Positions 53,649-61,869 of a DNA stretch of 64,000 nucleotides are shown here, piece by piece. The first letter of the stretch is position 1. Every line of letters starts with the position of its first letter. The notes under the pieces were generated by a model that was not told the origin of the DNA, did not search any database, and was given only the letters and a program-made list of their open reading frames with translations. The translations under genes and the position numbers were made by a program. The DNA is from Arthrobacter sp. NtRootA1 (GTDB lineage: Bacteria > Actinomycetota > Actinomycetes > Actinomycetales > Micrococcaceae), in the NCBI RefSeq assembly GCF_019976975.1, contig NZ_AP024630.1:930001-994000 (forward strand), in the 5' to 3' direction.

Positions 53649-54551
53649 ATGTCTATCTACCTCAACAAAGACTCCAAGGTCATCGTTCAGGGCATCACCG
53701 GCGGCGAAGGCACCAAGCACACCGCACTGATGCTCAAGGCCGGCACCAACATTGTTGGTGGCGTCAACGCCCGCAAGGCCGGCACCACGGTCCTGCACGG
53801 CGACAAGGAAATCACCGTCTTTGGCACCGTCAAGGAAGCCATCGCTGAAACCGGCGCCGACGTCTCCATCGTCTTCGTTCCGCCGGCATTCACCAAGGAC
53901 GCCGTGGTTGAAGCCATCGAAGCCGGTATCGGCCTCGTTGTAGTCATCACTGAAGGCGTTCCGGTTCAGGACTCCGCCGAGTTCTGGGCACTCGCGCAGT
54001 CCAAGGTTGACGCCGAGGGCAACCAGGTCACCCGCATCATCGGACCGAACTGCCCCGGCATCATCACCCCGGGCGAAGCCCTGGTTGGCATCACCCCTGC
54101 AAACATCACGGGCAAGGGCCCCATCGGCCTCGTGTCCAAGTCCGGTACCTTGACCTACCAGATGATGTACGAACTCCGCGACCTCGGCTTCTCCACCGCC
54201 ATCGGCATTGGTGGCGACCCCATCATCGGCACCACGCACATCGACGCCCTGGCTGCGTTCGAAGCTGACCCGGAGACCAAGGCAATCGTCATGATCGGCG
54301 AAATCGGTGGTGACGCTGAAGAGCGTGCTGCTGACTTCATCAAGGCCAACGTCACCAAGCCGGTTGTTGGCTACGTTGCAGGCTTCACCGCTCCTGAGGG
54401 CAAGACCATGGGCCACGCAGGTGCCATCGTCTCCGGCTCCGCAGGAACCGCGCAGGCCAAGAAGGAAGCTCTTGAGGCTGCAGGCGTGAAGGTCGGCAAG
54501 ACGCCGTCCGAAACCGCTAAGCTGCTGCGCGAAGTTTTCGCAACGCTCTAG
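53649..54551 (+). CDS. sucD: succinyl-CoA synthetase (ADP/GDP-forming), alpha subunit
   Basis: A 300-residue CoA-binding subunit, the usual length. The N-terminal Rossmann part has [20 protein letters not shown]. The phosphorylated histidine is His256 in [19 protein letters not shown], and [13 protein letters not shown] is the CoA/phosphate region. The gene is coupled to sucC; together they form the alpha-beta enzyme. Two palindromes follow at 54559 and 54635. Confidence 0.97.
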   Translation: MSIYLNKDSKVIVQGITGGEGTKHTALMLKAGTNIVGGVNARKAGTTVLHGDKEITVFGTVKEAIAETGADVSIVFVPPAFTKDAVVEAIEAGIGLVVVITEGVPVQDSAEFWALAQSKVDAEGNQVTRIIGPNCPGIITPGEALVGITPANITGKGPIGLVSKSGTLTYQMMYELRDLGFSTAIGIGGDPIIGTTHIDALAAFEADPETKAIVMIGEIGGDAEERAADFIKANVTKPVVGYVAGFTAPEGKTMGHAGAIVSGSAGTAQAKKEALEAAGVKVGKTPSETAKLLREVFATL

Positions 54552-54558
54552 TACCCAA

Positions 54559-54625
54559 AGCAACGCGGGGTCACTTACGGCCCATTCCCGAGTGTGGAAT
54601 GGGCTCAAAGTGACCCCGCGTTGCT
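54559..54625. terminator. two-tier palindrome after sucCD
   Basis: AGCAACGCGGGGTCACTT (54559-54576) pairs perfectly with its complement at 54608-54625; inside, GCCCATTCC (54580-54588) pairs with GGAATGGGC (54596-54604). Together 27 paired bases form a very stable hairpin, with TGTTT after it. Confidence 0.85.
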
Positions 54626-54634
54626 GTTTAAGGC

Positions 54635-54693
54635 AAGCACGACGGCGGCCCCTCACCTTTCCCACGGAAGGCGGCGGGGTCGCCGTCGTGCTT
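54635..54693. terminator. second palindrome after sucCD
   Basis: AAGCACGACGGCG (54635-54647) pairs with CGCCGTCGTGCTT (54681-54693), extended by one wobble and CCCC/GGGG (54649-54652 with 54676-54679). Only nine bases separate it from the first palindrome. Confidence 0.8.
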
Positions 54694-54740
54694 TAACGCG
54701 CGTTGCGGGGCCCTGTACCTTCAAGGCCTTTATTTGTTAG

Positions 54741-54754
54741 TATGTCAGGACAAA
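54741..54754 (+). promoter_or_regulatory. inositol-operon-type operator before the tautomerase gene
   Basis: TATGTCAGgACAAA, preceded by TTGT seven bases upstream (54734). The same arrangement, with one base changed, stands at 55204-55217 before iolC. The core TGT-N4-ACA is a dyad. Confidence 0.65.
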
Positions 54755-54774
54755 CTACTTCGAAGGAGCGCGAG

Positions 54775-55179
54775 ATGCCATTGGTAAGAGTCGACGTCAA
54801 TCAGGGCCGGCCGGCGGAGGAGTTGGCCGCCATCAGCCGGGCCATCCACAATGCAATCGTCTCTGAGTATGAAATCCCTGAGCGGGACTACTTCCACATC
54901 ATCACCGAGCACCCGAATGGGCAGATTGTGGCCCAGGACGCTGGACTGGGGTTTGAGCGCAGCCTTGAGGTGGTCATGATCCAGATCTTCACGCAGGGTG
55001 GACGAACCCAGGTGGCCAAGAGCTCACTCTTTGAAGCCATTACCGAAGGGCTTGGCGAGCTTGGCGTCAAGGGCGAGGATGTCTTCATTGGCTACATGGA
55101 GAACTCGCCCGGCGACTGGTCTTTCGGCTTCGGGCGCAGTCAGTATGTCACTGGAGAATTGGCCATCCCGCGCAAGTAG
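54775..55179 (+). CDS. tautomerase-superfamily protein
   Basis: A 134-residue protein with Pro2 directly after Met (MPLVRVDVNQG), the catalytic base of the 4-oxalocrotonate tautomerase superfamily, and the beta-alpha-beta pattern ELAAISRAIHNAIVSEYEIP with IPERDYFHII. Two such halves are joined in one chain, unlike the 62-residue 4-OT monomer. AAGGAG precedes ATG 54775, which exposes Pro2; longer starts would hide it. Its operator-like sequence is shared with the iol operon starting 160 bases downstream, so it probably acts in inositol breakdown. The reaction is unknown. Confidence 0.82.
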   Translation: MPLVRVDVNQGRPAEELAAISRAIHNAIVSEYEIPERDYFHIITEHPNGQIVAQDAGLGFERSLEVVMIQIFTQGGRTQVAKSSLFEAITEGLGELGVKGEDVFIGYMENSPGDWSFGFGRSQYVTGELAIPRK

Positions 55180-55203
55180 ATGCAGTCCGTGTCATGTTGT
55201 AAA

Positions 55204-55217
55204 TATGTCAGTACAAA
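55204..55217 (+). promoter_or_regulatory. operator-like sequence before the iol operon
   Basis: TATGTCAGtACAAA, preceded by TTGT at 55197-55200, matches the sequence before the tautomerase gene. A TTGACA at 55221-55226 starts a further related motif (GACAGGACATG). Probably a GntR- or LacI-type inositol repressor site; no regulator gene lies in the window. Confidence 0.65.
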
Positions 55218-55342
55218 CCTTTGACAGGACATGAAATGTGGTGCAAAGTAGTCATGTGGCCCCGCTCACTGAAGGGGTGGCAAGGCATTGGGGCCCAGCG
55301 CTCAAAGGTTCAGAGTTCACAAGAGAAAGGTCAACGATCATC

Positions 55343-56377
55343 GTGACCCACGAACTGCTTACGATCGGGCGCATCAGCGTTGATATCTACCCGAACGATA
55401 TTGGGGTGGACCTGGAGGACGTGACGTCCTTCGGCAAGTATTTGGGAGGCTCGCCTTCCAATGTGGCCGTCGCTGCTGCGCGCCACGGCCGCCGTGCCGG
55501 TGTCATTACCCGGACCGGCGATGACGCGTTCGGGAACTACCTGCACCGGGAACTGCACAAGTTCAACGTTGATGATTCCTTTGTCTCCCCCGTGAAGGAG
55601 TACCCGACGGCGGTGACTTTCTGCGCGATCAAGCCGCCGGAAGATTTCCCTCTGTACTTCTATGGACGGTTTCCCACGGCGCCGGACCTGCAGATCAAAG
55701 CCGAAGAGTTGGATCTGGATGCCATTAGGGACGCGGGCATTTTCTGGTCCACGGTGACCGGCCTCTGCCAGGAACCCAGCCGCAGCGCGCACATCGCAGC
55801 TCACGAAGCCCGTCCCCGGACTGGTTTGAAGGAAGGCCAATTCACCATCCTGGACCTGGATTACCGGCCGATGTTCTGGGATTCGGAAGAGGAAGCCCGC
55901 ACGCAAGTTGCCCGGATCCTTCCGCACGTTACGGTTGCGATCGGCAACGACAAGGAATGCGCTGTAGCAGTGGGGGAGGGTACGCCCGACGAACAGGCGG
56001 ACCGGCTGCTGGCCGCCGGCGTCGAGATTGCCGTGGTGAAGCTCGGCCCGGAAGGTGTCATGGCCAAGACCCGCACCGAGCGGGTCGTCTCGGCCCCTGT
56101 GCCGGTGGAAACCGTCAACGGCCTGGGCGCGGGTGACTCCTTCGGCGGGGCTTTCTGCCATGGGCTGCTGTCCGGCTGGAGCCTGTCCGAGGTTCTGGAT
56201 TACGCCAACGCTTCCGGCGCGATCGTTGCCTCCCGCGTGTCCTGCGCGGATGCGATGCCGACGCCGGATGAGGTCACCTCGCTGCTCGCGGAACGCGGCC
56301 GGCCCATCCCGGGAGCTTCCCCTGCCGCGGCCCCTGCGCCCGCAGCACCAACGTTCGCAGAAGGAGCAGTCCGTTGA
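55343..56377 (+). CDS. iolC: 5-dehydro-2-deoxygluconokinase
   Basis: A 344-residue PfkB/ribokinase-family kinase that phosphorylates 5-dehydro-2-deoxy-D-gluconate in myo-inositol catabolism. Family blocks are FGKYLGGSPSNVAVAAARHG near the N-terminus and the anion-hole/catalytic NGLGAGDSFGGAF with Asp265. The IolC form is seen in RISVDIYPNDIGVDLEDV. GTG at 55343 is the start giving normal length; GAAAGG stands 13 bases upstream. The stop overlaps the next gene (TTGA). It is the first gene of the inositol operon, behind the operator at 55204. Confidence 0.93.
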   Translation: MTHELLTIGRISVDIYPNDIGVDLEDVTSFGKYLGGSPSNVAVAAARHGRRAGVITRTGDDAFGNYLHRELHKFNVDDSFVSPVKEYPTAVTFCAIKPPEDFPLYFYGRFPTAPDLQIKAEELDLDAIRDAGIFWSTVTGLCQEPSRSAHIAAHEARPRTGLKEGQFTILDLDYRPMFWDSEEEARTQVARILPHVTVAIGNDKECAVAVGEGTPDEQADRLLAAGVEIAVVKLGPEGVMAKTRTERVVSAPVPVETVNGLGAGDSFGGAFCHGLLSGWSLSEVLDYANASGAIVASRVSCADAMPTPDEVTSLLAERGRPIPGASPAAAPAPAAPTFAEGAVR

Positions 56378-57351
56378 GCCTGAACGATGACCCCCGCCGC
56401 TATGAGCACTTGAGCCGCATCCGGCTCGAGGACCCGGAAGCCGTCGCACGCGCGGCTGCCACCCGTCGTCGCCACCCGGGGCTGAAGCACGGTGTCCAGA
56501 ATTTCATTGTTGCGGCAGATCATCCGGCGCGCGGCGCCCTGTCCGTTGGGCCGGAGCCGATGGCGATGGCCGATCGCCGGGACCTTCTGGACCGGCTGCA
56601 GATCGCCCTCGCCAACCCGGCCGTGGATGGCATCCTTGCCTCACCGGACATCATGGATGACCTGCTTCTGCTGGGTGCTTTGGACGGCAAACTCATCTTC
56701 GGCTCGATGAACCGTGGTGGCCTGGCTGGTCTGGTCAATGAGTTCGATGACCGGTTCACCGGACACACAGCTGCCGCGTTACAGGCACTCGGTGCCGATG
56801 GCGGCAAGATGCTCACGCGGATCTGCCTGGGTGACCCGGACACGGTGGCCACGCTTGAAGCGACCGCCAAGGCCATCGATTCGTTGGCCGAACGTAAGCT
56901 CATCGCCATGGTGGAGCCATTCCTCTCGGTGCGTGACGCACATGGCAAGGTCCGCAACGATCTCCGCGCGGACGCCGTGATCAAGTCCGTCGGCATCGCC
57001 GAGGGCCTGGGTTCCACCAGCGCCTACACCTGGATGAAACTGCCGGTGGTGGCGGACATGGAGCGCGTCATGGCCTCCACCACGCTTCCTACCGTGCTGT
57101 TGGGTGGTGACCCTGACGGCTCCCAAGACGAGGTCTTCGCCAGTTGGCAGGCCGCCCTCGCGCTGCCGGGCGTCCGCGGCCTCACGGTGGGCCGCACGCT
57201 TTTGTACCCGCACGACGGCGATGTGGCGGGTGCCGTCGCGACGGCCGCCTCGCTGCTGAACAACGCTGGACCTGCGACCGGGTCCGCGACTGGGCCTGCT
57301 GCGGGGGAGCCCGCTTCGTCTGACCGTATTCCAGTGAAAGTATCGGAGTAG
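56374..57351 (+). CDS. aldolase-like protein of the inositol operon (DeoC/LacD type)
   Basis: A 325-residue TIM-barrel protein of the deoxyribose-phosphate aldolase superfamily, the form seen in Corynebacterium/Arthrobacter iol clusters (Cgl0158-like). NFIVAADHPARGALSVG, VDGILASPDIMDDLLLLGAL, LIAMVEPF and WMKLPVVADMERVM are visible. By position it should split the phosphorylated 2-deoxy-5-keto-gluconate into malonate semialdehyde and dihydroxyacetone phosphate, the IolJ step, but that is inference. TTG start overlaps the iolC stop (TTGA), with AAGGAG upstream. The C-terminus is a Gly/Ala/Thr tail. Confidence 0.82.
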   Translation: MSLNDDPRRYEHLSRIRLEDPEAVARAAATRRRHPGLKHGVQNFIVAADHPARGALSVGPEPMAMADRRDLLDRLQIALANPAVDGILASPDIMDDLLLLGALDGKLIFGSMNRGGLAGLVNEFDDRFTGHTAAALQALGADGGKMLTRICLGDPDTVATLEATAKAIDSLAERKLIAMVEPFLSVRDAHGKVRNDLRADAVIKSVGIAEGLGSTSAYTWMKLPVVADMERVMASTTLPTVLLGGDPDGSQDEVFASWQAALALPGVRGLTVGRTLLYPHDGDVAGAVATAASLLNNAGPATGSATGPAAGEPASSDRIPVKVSE

Positions 57352-57358
57352 CCCCGCC

Positions 57359-59317
57359 ATGCGGACCTCAACAGGAACAGCAACCCGTCGGATGACCGTG
57401 GCCCAGGCCGTGGTCGAGTTCCTTTCCAAGCAGTACACGGTGGATTCCATCGGTGGCCAGGAGTACCGTGAGCGCCTGATTCCGGGCATGTTCGGTATCT
57501 TCGGGCACGGCAACGTTGCCGGCGTTGGTCAGGCTTTGAAGCAGTACCAGGCAGCGGACCCGTCCATCATGCCGTACTACCAGGGTCGCAATGAGCAGGC
57601 CCAGGCGCACCAGGCTGTTGGCTATGCACGGCACACCCGCCGGCGCCAGACGTTCGCGATCAGCACGTCCATTGGTCCGGGTTCCTCGAACCTGCTGACT
57701 GGTGCCGCCCTGGCTACAACGAACCGGCTGCCGGTGCTGCTGCTGCCGAGCGACACGTTCGCCACCCGTGCAGCGGACCCGGTGTTGCAGCAGTTGGAAC
57801 TGCCGTATGCGTACGACATCACGGTCAATGATGCCTTCCGTCCGTTGTCGAAGTTCTTTGACCGGGTCTCCCGCCCGGAGCAGTTGTTCTCGGCGTTCCA
57901 CCACGGCCTGCGTGTCCTGACGGACCCGGCCGAGACGGGCGCGGTGACGATTTCGCTGCCGCAGGACGTCCAAGCCGAAGCCCTCGACGTTCCGGAAGAG
58001 TTCTTGGCCGAGCGTGACTGGCGGATTCGCCGTCCCGAGGCCGAGGATGAGGACATCCGCCGCGCAGTGGAGGCCATCCGTGCCGCCAAGCGCCCGCTAA
58101 TCATCGCCGGCGGCGGCGTGCTCTACGCCTACGCCAACGAGGAACTCGCCGCCTTTGCCGAGCTCACCGGCATTCCGGTGGGCAACACCCAAGCTGGCGT
58201 CGGTGTCCTCCCGTGGGATCACAAGCATTCCCTGGGTGCGATCGGTTCCACGGGCACGACGGCGGCCAACGCCATCGCGGCCGAGGCGGACCTGGTGATC
58301 GGGATTGGCACCCGCTACGAAGACTTCACCACCGCGTCCCGCACCGCGTTCCAGAACCCGGACGTGAAGTTCGTGAACATCAACGTGGCCCCGATCGATG
58401 CCTACAAACACGGCACCACCATCCCCGTGGTCGCTGATGCCCGCAAGGCCCTGGTGAAACTGAACCAGGCGCTGGGCGGTTATCGTGTGGGTGCTGACCT
58501 TGAAGAGAAGGTCGCGGCGGAGAAGAAGCGCTGGAACGCGATCGTGGATGAGGCGTTCGAGACCCGTTTCACGCCGTTGCCGGCCCAGAACGAGATCATC
58601 GGAGCCACGAACAAGGCCATGGATGACCAGGACGTGGTCATCTGCGCCGCGGGTTCCCTGCCCGGGGACCTGCACAAAATGTGGCGGGTCCGTGACCCGT
58701 TCGGCTACCACGTGGAATACGCCTATTCCTGCATGGGCTACGAAATCCCGGGCGGGCTGGGCGTGAAACGCGCAGCACTGGCCGAAGCCGCTGCCGGCGG
58801 TCCAAACAGGGACGTCGTGGTGATGGTGGGGGACGGTTCCTACCTGATGATGCATACCGAACTGGTCACCGCCGTCGCCGAACGCATCAAACTGATCGTG
58901 GTCCTGATCCAGAACCACGGCTACGCCTCCATCGGTTCACTGTCCGAGTCGCTCGGCTCCCAGCGTTTCGGTACGCAGTACCGGGTGCTGGATAAGGAAC
59001 AGCACAGTTTCGACGCCGGCGAGCACCTGCCGATCGATCTGGCCACCAACGCCGAATCCCTGGGTGCGAAGGTCATCCGGATCGAACCGGGCGAGAACGT
59101 CATCGAATCCCTCGGCGCTGCCATCAAGGAAGCCAAAGCAGCCCCCGAAACCGGCCCGATCGTCATCCACGTCGAGTCCGATCCTCTGCTGGATGCACCC
59201 AGCTCGGAATCCTGGTGGGACGTTCCCGTCTCCCAGGTCTCGGACCTCGAATCCACCCAGCAGGCCTACGAGACGTATACCGACCACAAGAACCGCCAGC
59301 GCAAGCTGCTCGGTTGA
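57359..59317 (+). CDS. iolD: 3D-(3,5/4)-trihydroxycyclohexane-1,2-dione hydrolase
   Basis: A 652-residue thiamine-diphosphate enzyme that opens the ring of the inositol-derived dione. The N-terminal domain has AVVEFLSKQYTVDS and FGIFGHGNVAGVGQAL; the ThDP motif is VGDGSYLMMHTELVTAV with Asp492, ending in NHGYASIGSLSESLGS, the IolD form. ATG at 57359 lies seven bases after the aldolase stop. The size and motifs are normal. It works after IolE in the same pathway. Confidence 0.95.
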   Translation: MRTSTGTATRRMTVAQAVVEFLSKQYTVDSIGGQEYRERLIPGMFGIFGHGNVAGVGQALKQYQAADPSIMPYYQGRNEQAQAHQAVGYARHTRRRQTFAISTSIGPGSSNLLTGAALATTNRLPVLLLPSDTFATRAADPVLQQLELPYAYDITVNDAFRPLSKFFDRVSRPEQLFSAFHHGLRVLTDPAETGAVTISLPQDVQAEALDVPEEFLAERDWRIRRPEAEDEDIRRAVEAIRAAKRPLIIAGGGVLYAYANEELAAFAELTGIPVGNTQAGVGVLPWDHKHSLGAIGSTGTTAANAIAAEADLVIGIGTRYEDFTTASRTAFQNPDVKFVNINVAPIDAYKHGTTIPVVADARKALVKLNQALGGYRVGADLEEKVAAEKKRWNAIVDEAFETRFTPLPAQNEIIGATNKAMDDQDVVICAAGSLPGDLHKMWRVRDPFGYHVEYAYSCMGYEIPGGLGVKRAALAEAAAGGPNRDVVVMVGDGSYLMMHTELVTAVAERIKLIVVLIQNHGYASIGSLSESLGSQRFGTQYRVLDKEQHSFDAGEHLPIDLATNAESLGAKVIRIEPGENVIESLGAAIKEAKAAPETGPIVIHVESDPLLDAPSSESWWDVPVSQVSDLESTQQAYETYTDHKNRQRKLLG

Positions 59318-59372
59318 TTCTCAGATACATAGACCCCAGCCTTTCAAGCTACAGACCAAAGGAAGTCCGCAT

Positions 59373-60884
59373 ATGTCGACGACGACCACACTGACCACCA
59401 TTAACCACTTCATCAATGGAGCCGAGTCCACGGGGGTGGGGGAACAGACCCGGCCCGTGTACAACCCGGCTACTGGGCAGGTCACGGCGGAGTTGCGCCT
59501 GGCGAATGAGGCTGACCTGGACACTGCGGTGGCTGCGGCGAAGAAGGCTGCCGAGTCTTGGGGTGATATTTCCCTGGCCAAGCGCACGGGCGTGTTGTTC
59601 AAGTTCCGTGAACTGGTCGCCGCGCACGTGGACGAGTTGGCCGAGTTGATCACGGCCGAGCACGGCAAGGTCCTCTCCGACGCGAAGGGTGAGATTGGCC
59701 GTGGTCTGGAAGTGATCGAGTTCGCCTGCGGCATCCCGTCCCTGCTCAAGGGTGACTACTCGGACCAGGTCTCCACCGGCATTGATGTGTTTTCCTTCCG
59801 TGAACCCCTGGGCGTGGTTGCTGGTATTACCCCGTTCAACTTCCCGGTGATGGTGCCGTTGTGGATGGCTCCGATGGCGATCGCCACGGGTAACGCGTTC
59901 ATCCTCAAACCCTCCGAGCGGGACCCGTCCGCACCGATGTTGCTCGCGAAGCTGTGGAAGCAGGCCGGTTTGCCTGATGGGGTGTTCCAGGTCCTGCATG
60001 GCGGGAAGGAAACCGTTGACGGGCTCCTGACGCACCCGGATGTGGACGGTATTTCCTTTGTTGGGTCGACCCCGATTGCGCAGTACGTCCACGAAACCGC
60101 CACGAAGCACGGCAAGCGGGTCCAGGCCCTGGGCGGGGCGAAGAACCACGCGATCGTGCTTCCGGACGCTGACCTGGACAACGCAGCTGACCACCTCGCC
60201 GCCGCGGCGTTCGGTTCCGCGGGGGAGCGGTGCATGGCGATCTCCGTCGCTGTCGCTGTCGGGGACGCGGCTGATTTGCTGGTGAAGAAGGTCCAGGAAC
60301 GTGCCCTGGCTGTGAAGGTCAACAACGGCACAGTGCCCGGTGCGGAGATGGGTCCGGTCATCACCCCGGCCTCCAAGGAACGCATCGAACGGATCGTCAC
60401 CGAAGCAGAGCAGGCTGGCGCTGCGATGGTGGTGGACGGCCGCGACCTCGTCGTCCCCGGCCACGAAGAGGGCTTCTGGGTTGGCCCCACCGTGATCGAT
60501 CAGGTCAGCACCGAAATGAGCGCCTACACCGAGGAGATCTTCGGGCCCGTGCTGGTGGTGGTCCGCGTGGACACCCTCGAGGAGGGCATCGCGCTGATCA
60601 ATGCCAACCCGTACGGCAACGGCACCGCGATCTTCACCTCCTCCGGCGCCGCAGCAAGGAAGTTCCAGCGCTCCGTGACCGTGGGCATGGTCGGCATCAA
60701 CGTGCCCCTGCCCGTCCCGGTGGCTTACCACTCCTTCGGCGGCTGGAAGAACTCCCTCTTCGGCGACAAACACATCTACGGCCCCGAAGGCGTGTCCTTC
60801 TACACCCGCGGCAAAGTCATCACCTCCCGCTGGCCCGAACCCACCCACGCCTCCGGCGCCTCCTACAACTTCCCCTCCAACTGA
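59373..60884 (+). CDS. iolA: methylmalonate/malonate-semialdehyde dehydrogenase (CoA-acylating)
   Basis: A 503-residue aldehyde dehydrogenase of the MmsA/IolA class that turns malonate semialdehyde into acetyl-CoA and CO2, closing the inositol route. Cys287 in AGERCMAISVAVAVG is the nucleophile; the CoA-acylating type is shown by GERCMA and by the lack of the glutamate used by ordinary dehydrogenases. NAD-binding blocks are GITPFNFPVMVPLWM and FVGSTPIAQYVHETA. ATG at 59373 follows AAGGAAG. The 55 bases before it hold no separate promoter. Confidence 0.95.
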   Translation: MSTTTTLTTINHFINGAESTGVGEQTRPVYNPATGQVTAELRLANEADLDTAVAAAKKAAESWGDISLAKRTGVLFKFRELVAAHVDELAELITAEHGKVLSDAKGEIGRGLEVIEFACGIPSLLKGDYSDQVSTGIDVFSFREPLGVVAGITPFNFPVMVPLWMAPMAIATGNAFILKPSERDPSAPMLLAKLWKQAGLPDGVFQVLHGGKETVDGLLTHPDVDGISFVGSTPIAQYVHETATKHGKRVQALGGAKNHAIVLPDADLDNAADHLAAAAFGSAGERCMAISVAVAVGDAADLLVKKVQERALAVKVNNGTVPGAEMGPVITPASKERIERIVTEAEQAGAAMVVDGRDLVVPGHEEGFWVGPTVIDQVSTEMSAYTEEIFGPVLVVVRVDTLEEGIALINANPYGNGTAIFTSSGAAARKFQRSVTVGMVGINVPLPVPVAYHSFGGWKNSLFGDKHIYGPEGVSFYTRGKVITSRWPEPTHASGASYNFPSN

Positions 60885-60900
60885 GAAAGATACTGCTGTC

Positions 60901-61818
60901 ATGACTGACGTCGAGAACAAGCTCATCATCGGCACCGCCCCTGACTCGTGGGGCGTGTGGTTTGCCGATGACCCCCAGCAGACTCCGTGGGAACGGTTCC
61001 TGGATGAGGTAGCTGAATCCGGCTACAAATGGATTGAACTGGGTCCCTACGGCTACCTGCCGAACGACCCCACCCGGCTGGCAGAAGAGCTCAAGCAGCG
61101 CGATCTCAAGGTCACTGCCGGAACGGTGTTCACGGCCTTCCACCGTGGTGCCAAGCAGTACGACGAGGCCTGGGAACCGGCACGCAAGGTGGCCGAACTG
61201 ACTGCGGCCATGGGTGGTGAACACATTGTGGTTATCCCCGCGATGTGGCGGGACGACGTCACGGGCGAGGCCGTAGAGAACGGCGAACTGACCGACGAGC
61301 AGTGGGCTGATCTCTTCGCAGGCCACAACCGGATGGGCAAGGTCCTGTTGGAGGACTTTGGGCTGCACCAGCAGTTCCACTCCCACGCTGACTCGCACGT
61401 TGGCGCGCAACAGGACATCGAAACCCTCTTGGCCGCAACGGATCCGCAATACCTGAACCTATGCCTGGACACGGGCCACGCGGAGTACTGTGGCGCTTCC
61501 AGCCTGGAGCTCATCAAGAATTACCCGGACAGGATCGGCTACCTGCACCTCAAGCAGATCAACCCCGAGATCCTTGCGGAGGTCAACGAGAAGAATATGA
61601 CCTGGGCTGCTGCCAACCTCGCCGGCGTCATGACCGAGCCGCCGAACGGCCTCCCGGACCTGCGCGCTGTTATTGAAGCTGTGGAAGGCCTCAACCGGCC
61701 GATCTTCGGCATCGTGGAGCAGGACATGTACCCGGTAGCGTTCGATGTACCGATGCCCATCGCCAAGCGAACACGCAACTACCTGCTTTCCTGCGGCTCC
61801 CGCACGCGGGTCCAGTAG
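60901..61818 (+). CDS. iolE: inosose dehydratase-type TIM-barrel protein
   Basis: A 305-residue AP-endonuclease-2-family TIM barrel. The N-terminus GTAPDSWGVWFADDPQQTPW matches the IolE group of Actinobacteria; metal-binding residues are in HQQFHSHADSHVG, LCLDTGHAEY and YLHLKQINPEI. IolE removes water from 2-keto-myo-inositol to give the trihydroxy dione used by IolD. The operon has a second barrel protein (IolH); I assign E and H by sequence form. The last 8 codons and stop lie in a 22-base tandem duplication. Confidence 0.82.
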   Translation: MTDVENKLIIGTAPDSWGVWFADDPQQTPWERFLDEVAESGYKWIELGPYGYLPNDPTRLAEELKQRDLKVTAGTVFTAFHRGAKQYDEAWEPARKVAELTAAMGGEHIVVIPAMWRDDVTGEAVENGELTDEQWADLFAGHNRMGKVLLEDFGLHQQFHSHADSHVGAQQDIETLLAATDPQYLNLCLDTGHAEYCGASSLELIKNYPDRIGYLHLKQINPEILAEVNEKNMTWAAANLAGVMTEPPNGLPDLRAVIEAVEGLNRPIFGIVEQDMYPVAFDVPMPIAKRTRNYLLSCGSRTRVQ

Positions 61819-61839
61819 CTCCCGCACGCTGGTCCAGTA
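61796..61839. repeat. 22-bp tandem duplication across the iolE stop codon
   Basis: Units 61796-61817 and 61818-61839 agree except for one base (gctcccgcacgcg versus gctcccgcacgct, both ending ggtccagta). The unit is not a multiple of three, so the two copies are read in different frames; the stop TAG straddles the junction. Confidence 0.85.
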
Positions 61840-61869
61840 ACTAGAACCAACCTCACGAAGGATAGAAAA

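Noticed and set aside
53151..54665. 504-codon open frame on the minus strand over sucC/sucD
   Set aside because: Same cause: fully antisense to conserved genes, with composition reflecting their codon pattern.
59349..60935. 528-codon open frame on the minus strand over iolA
   Set aside because: Antisense shadow; iolA has every catalytic motif in the plus-strand frame.
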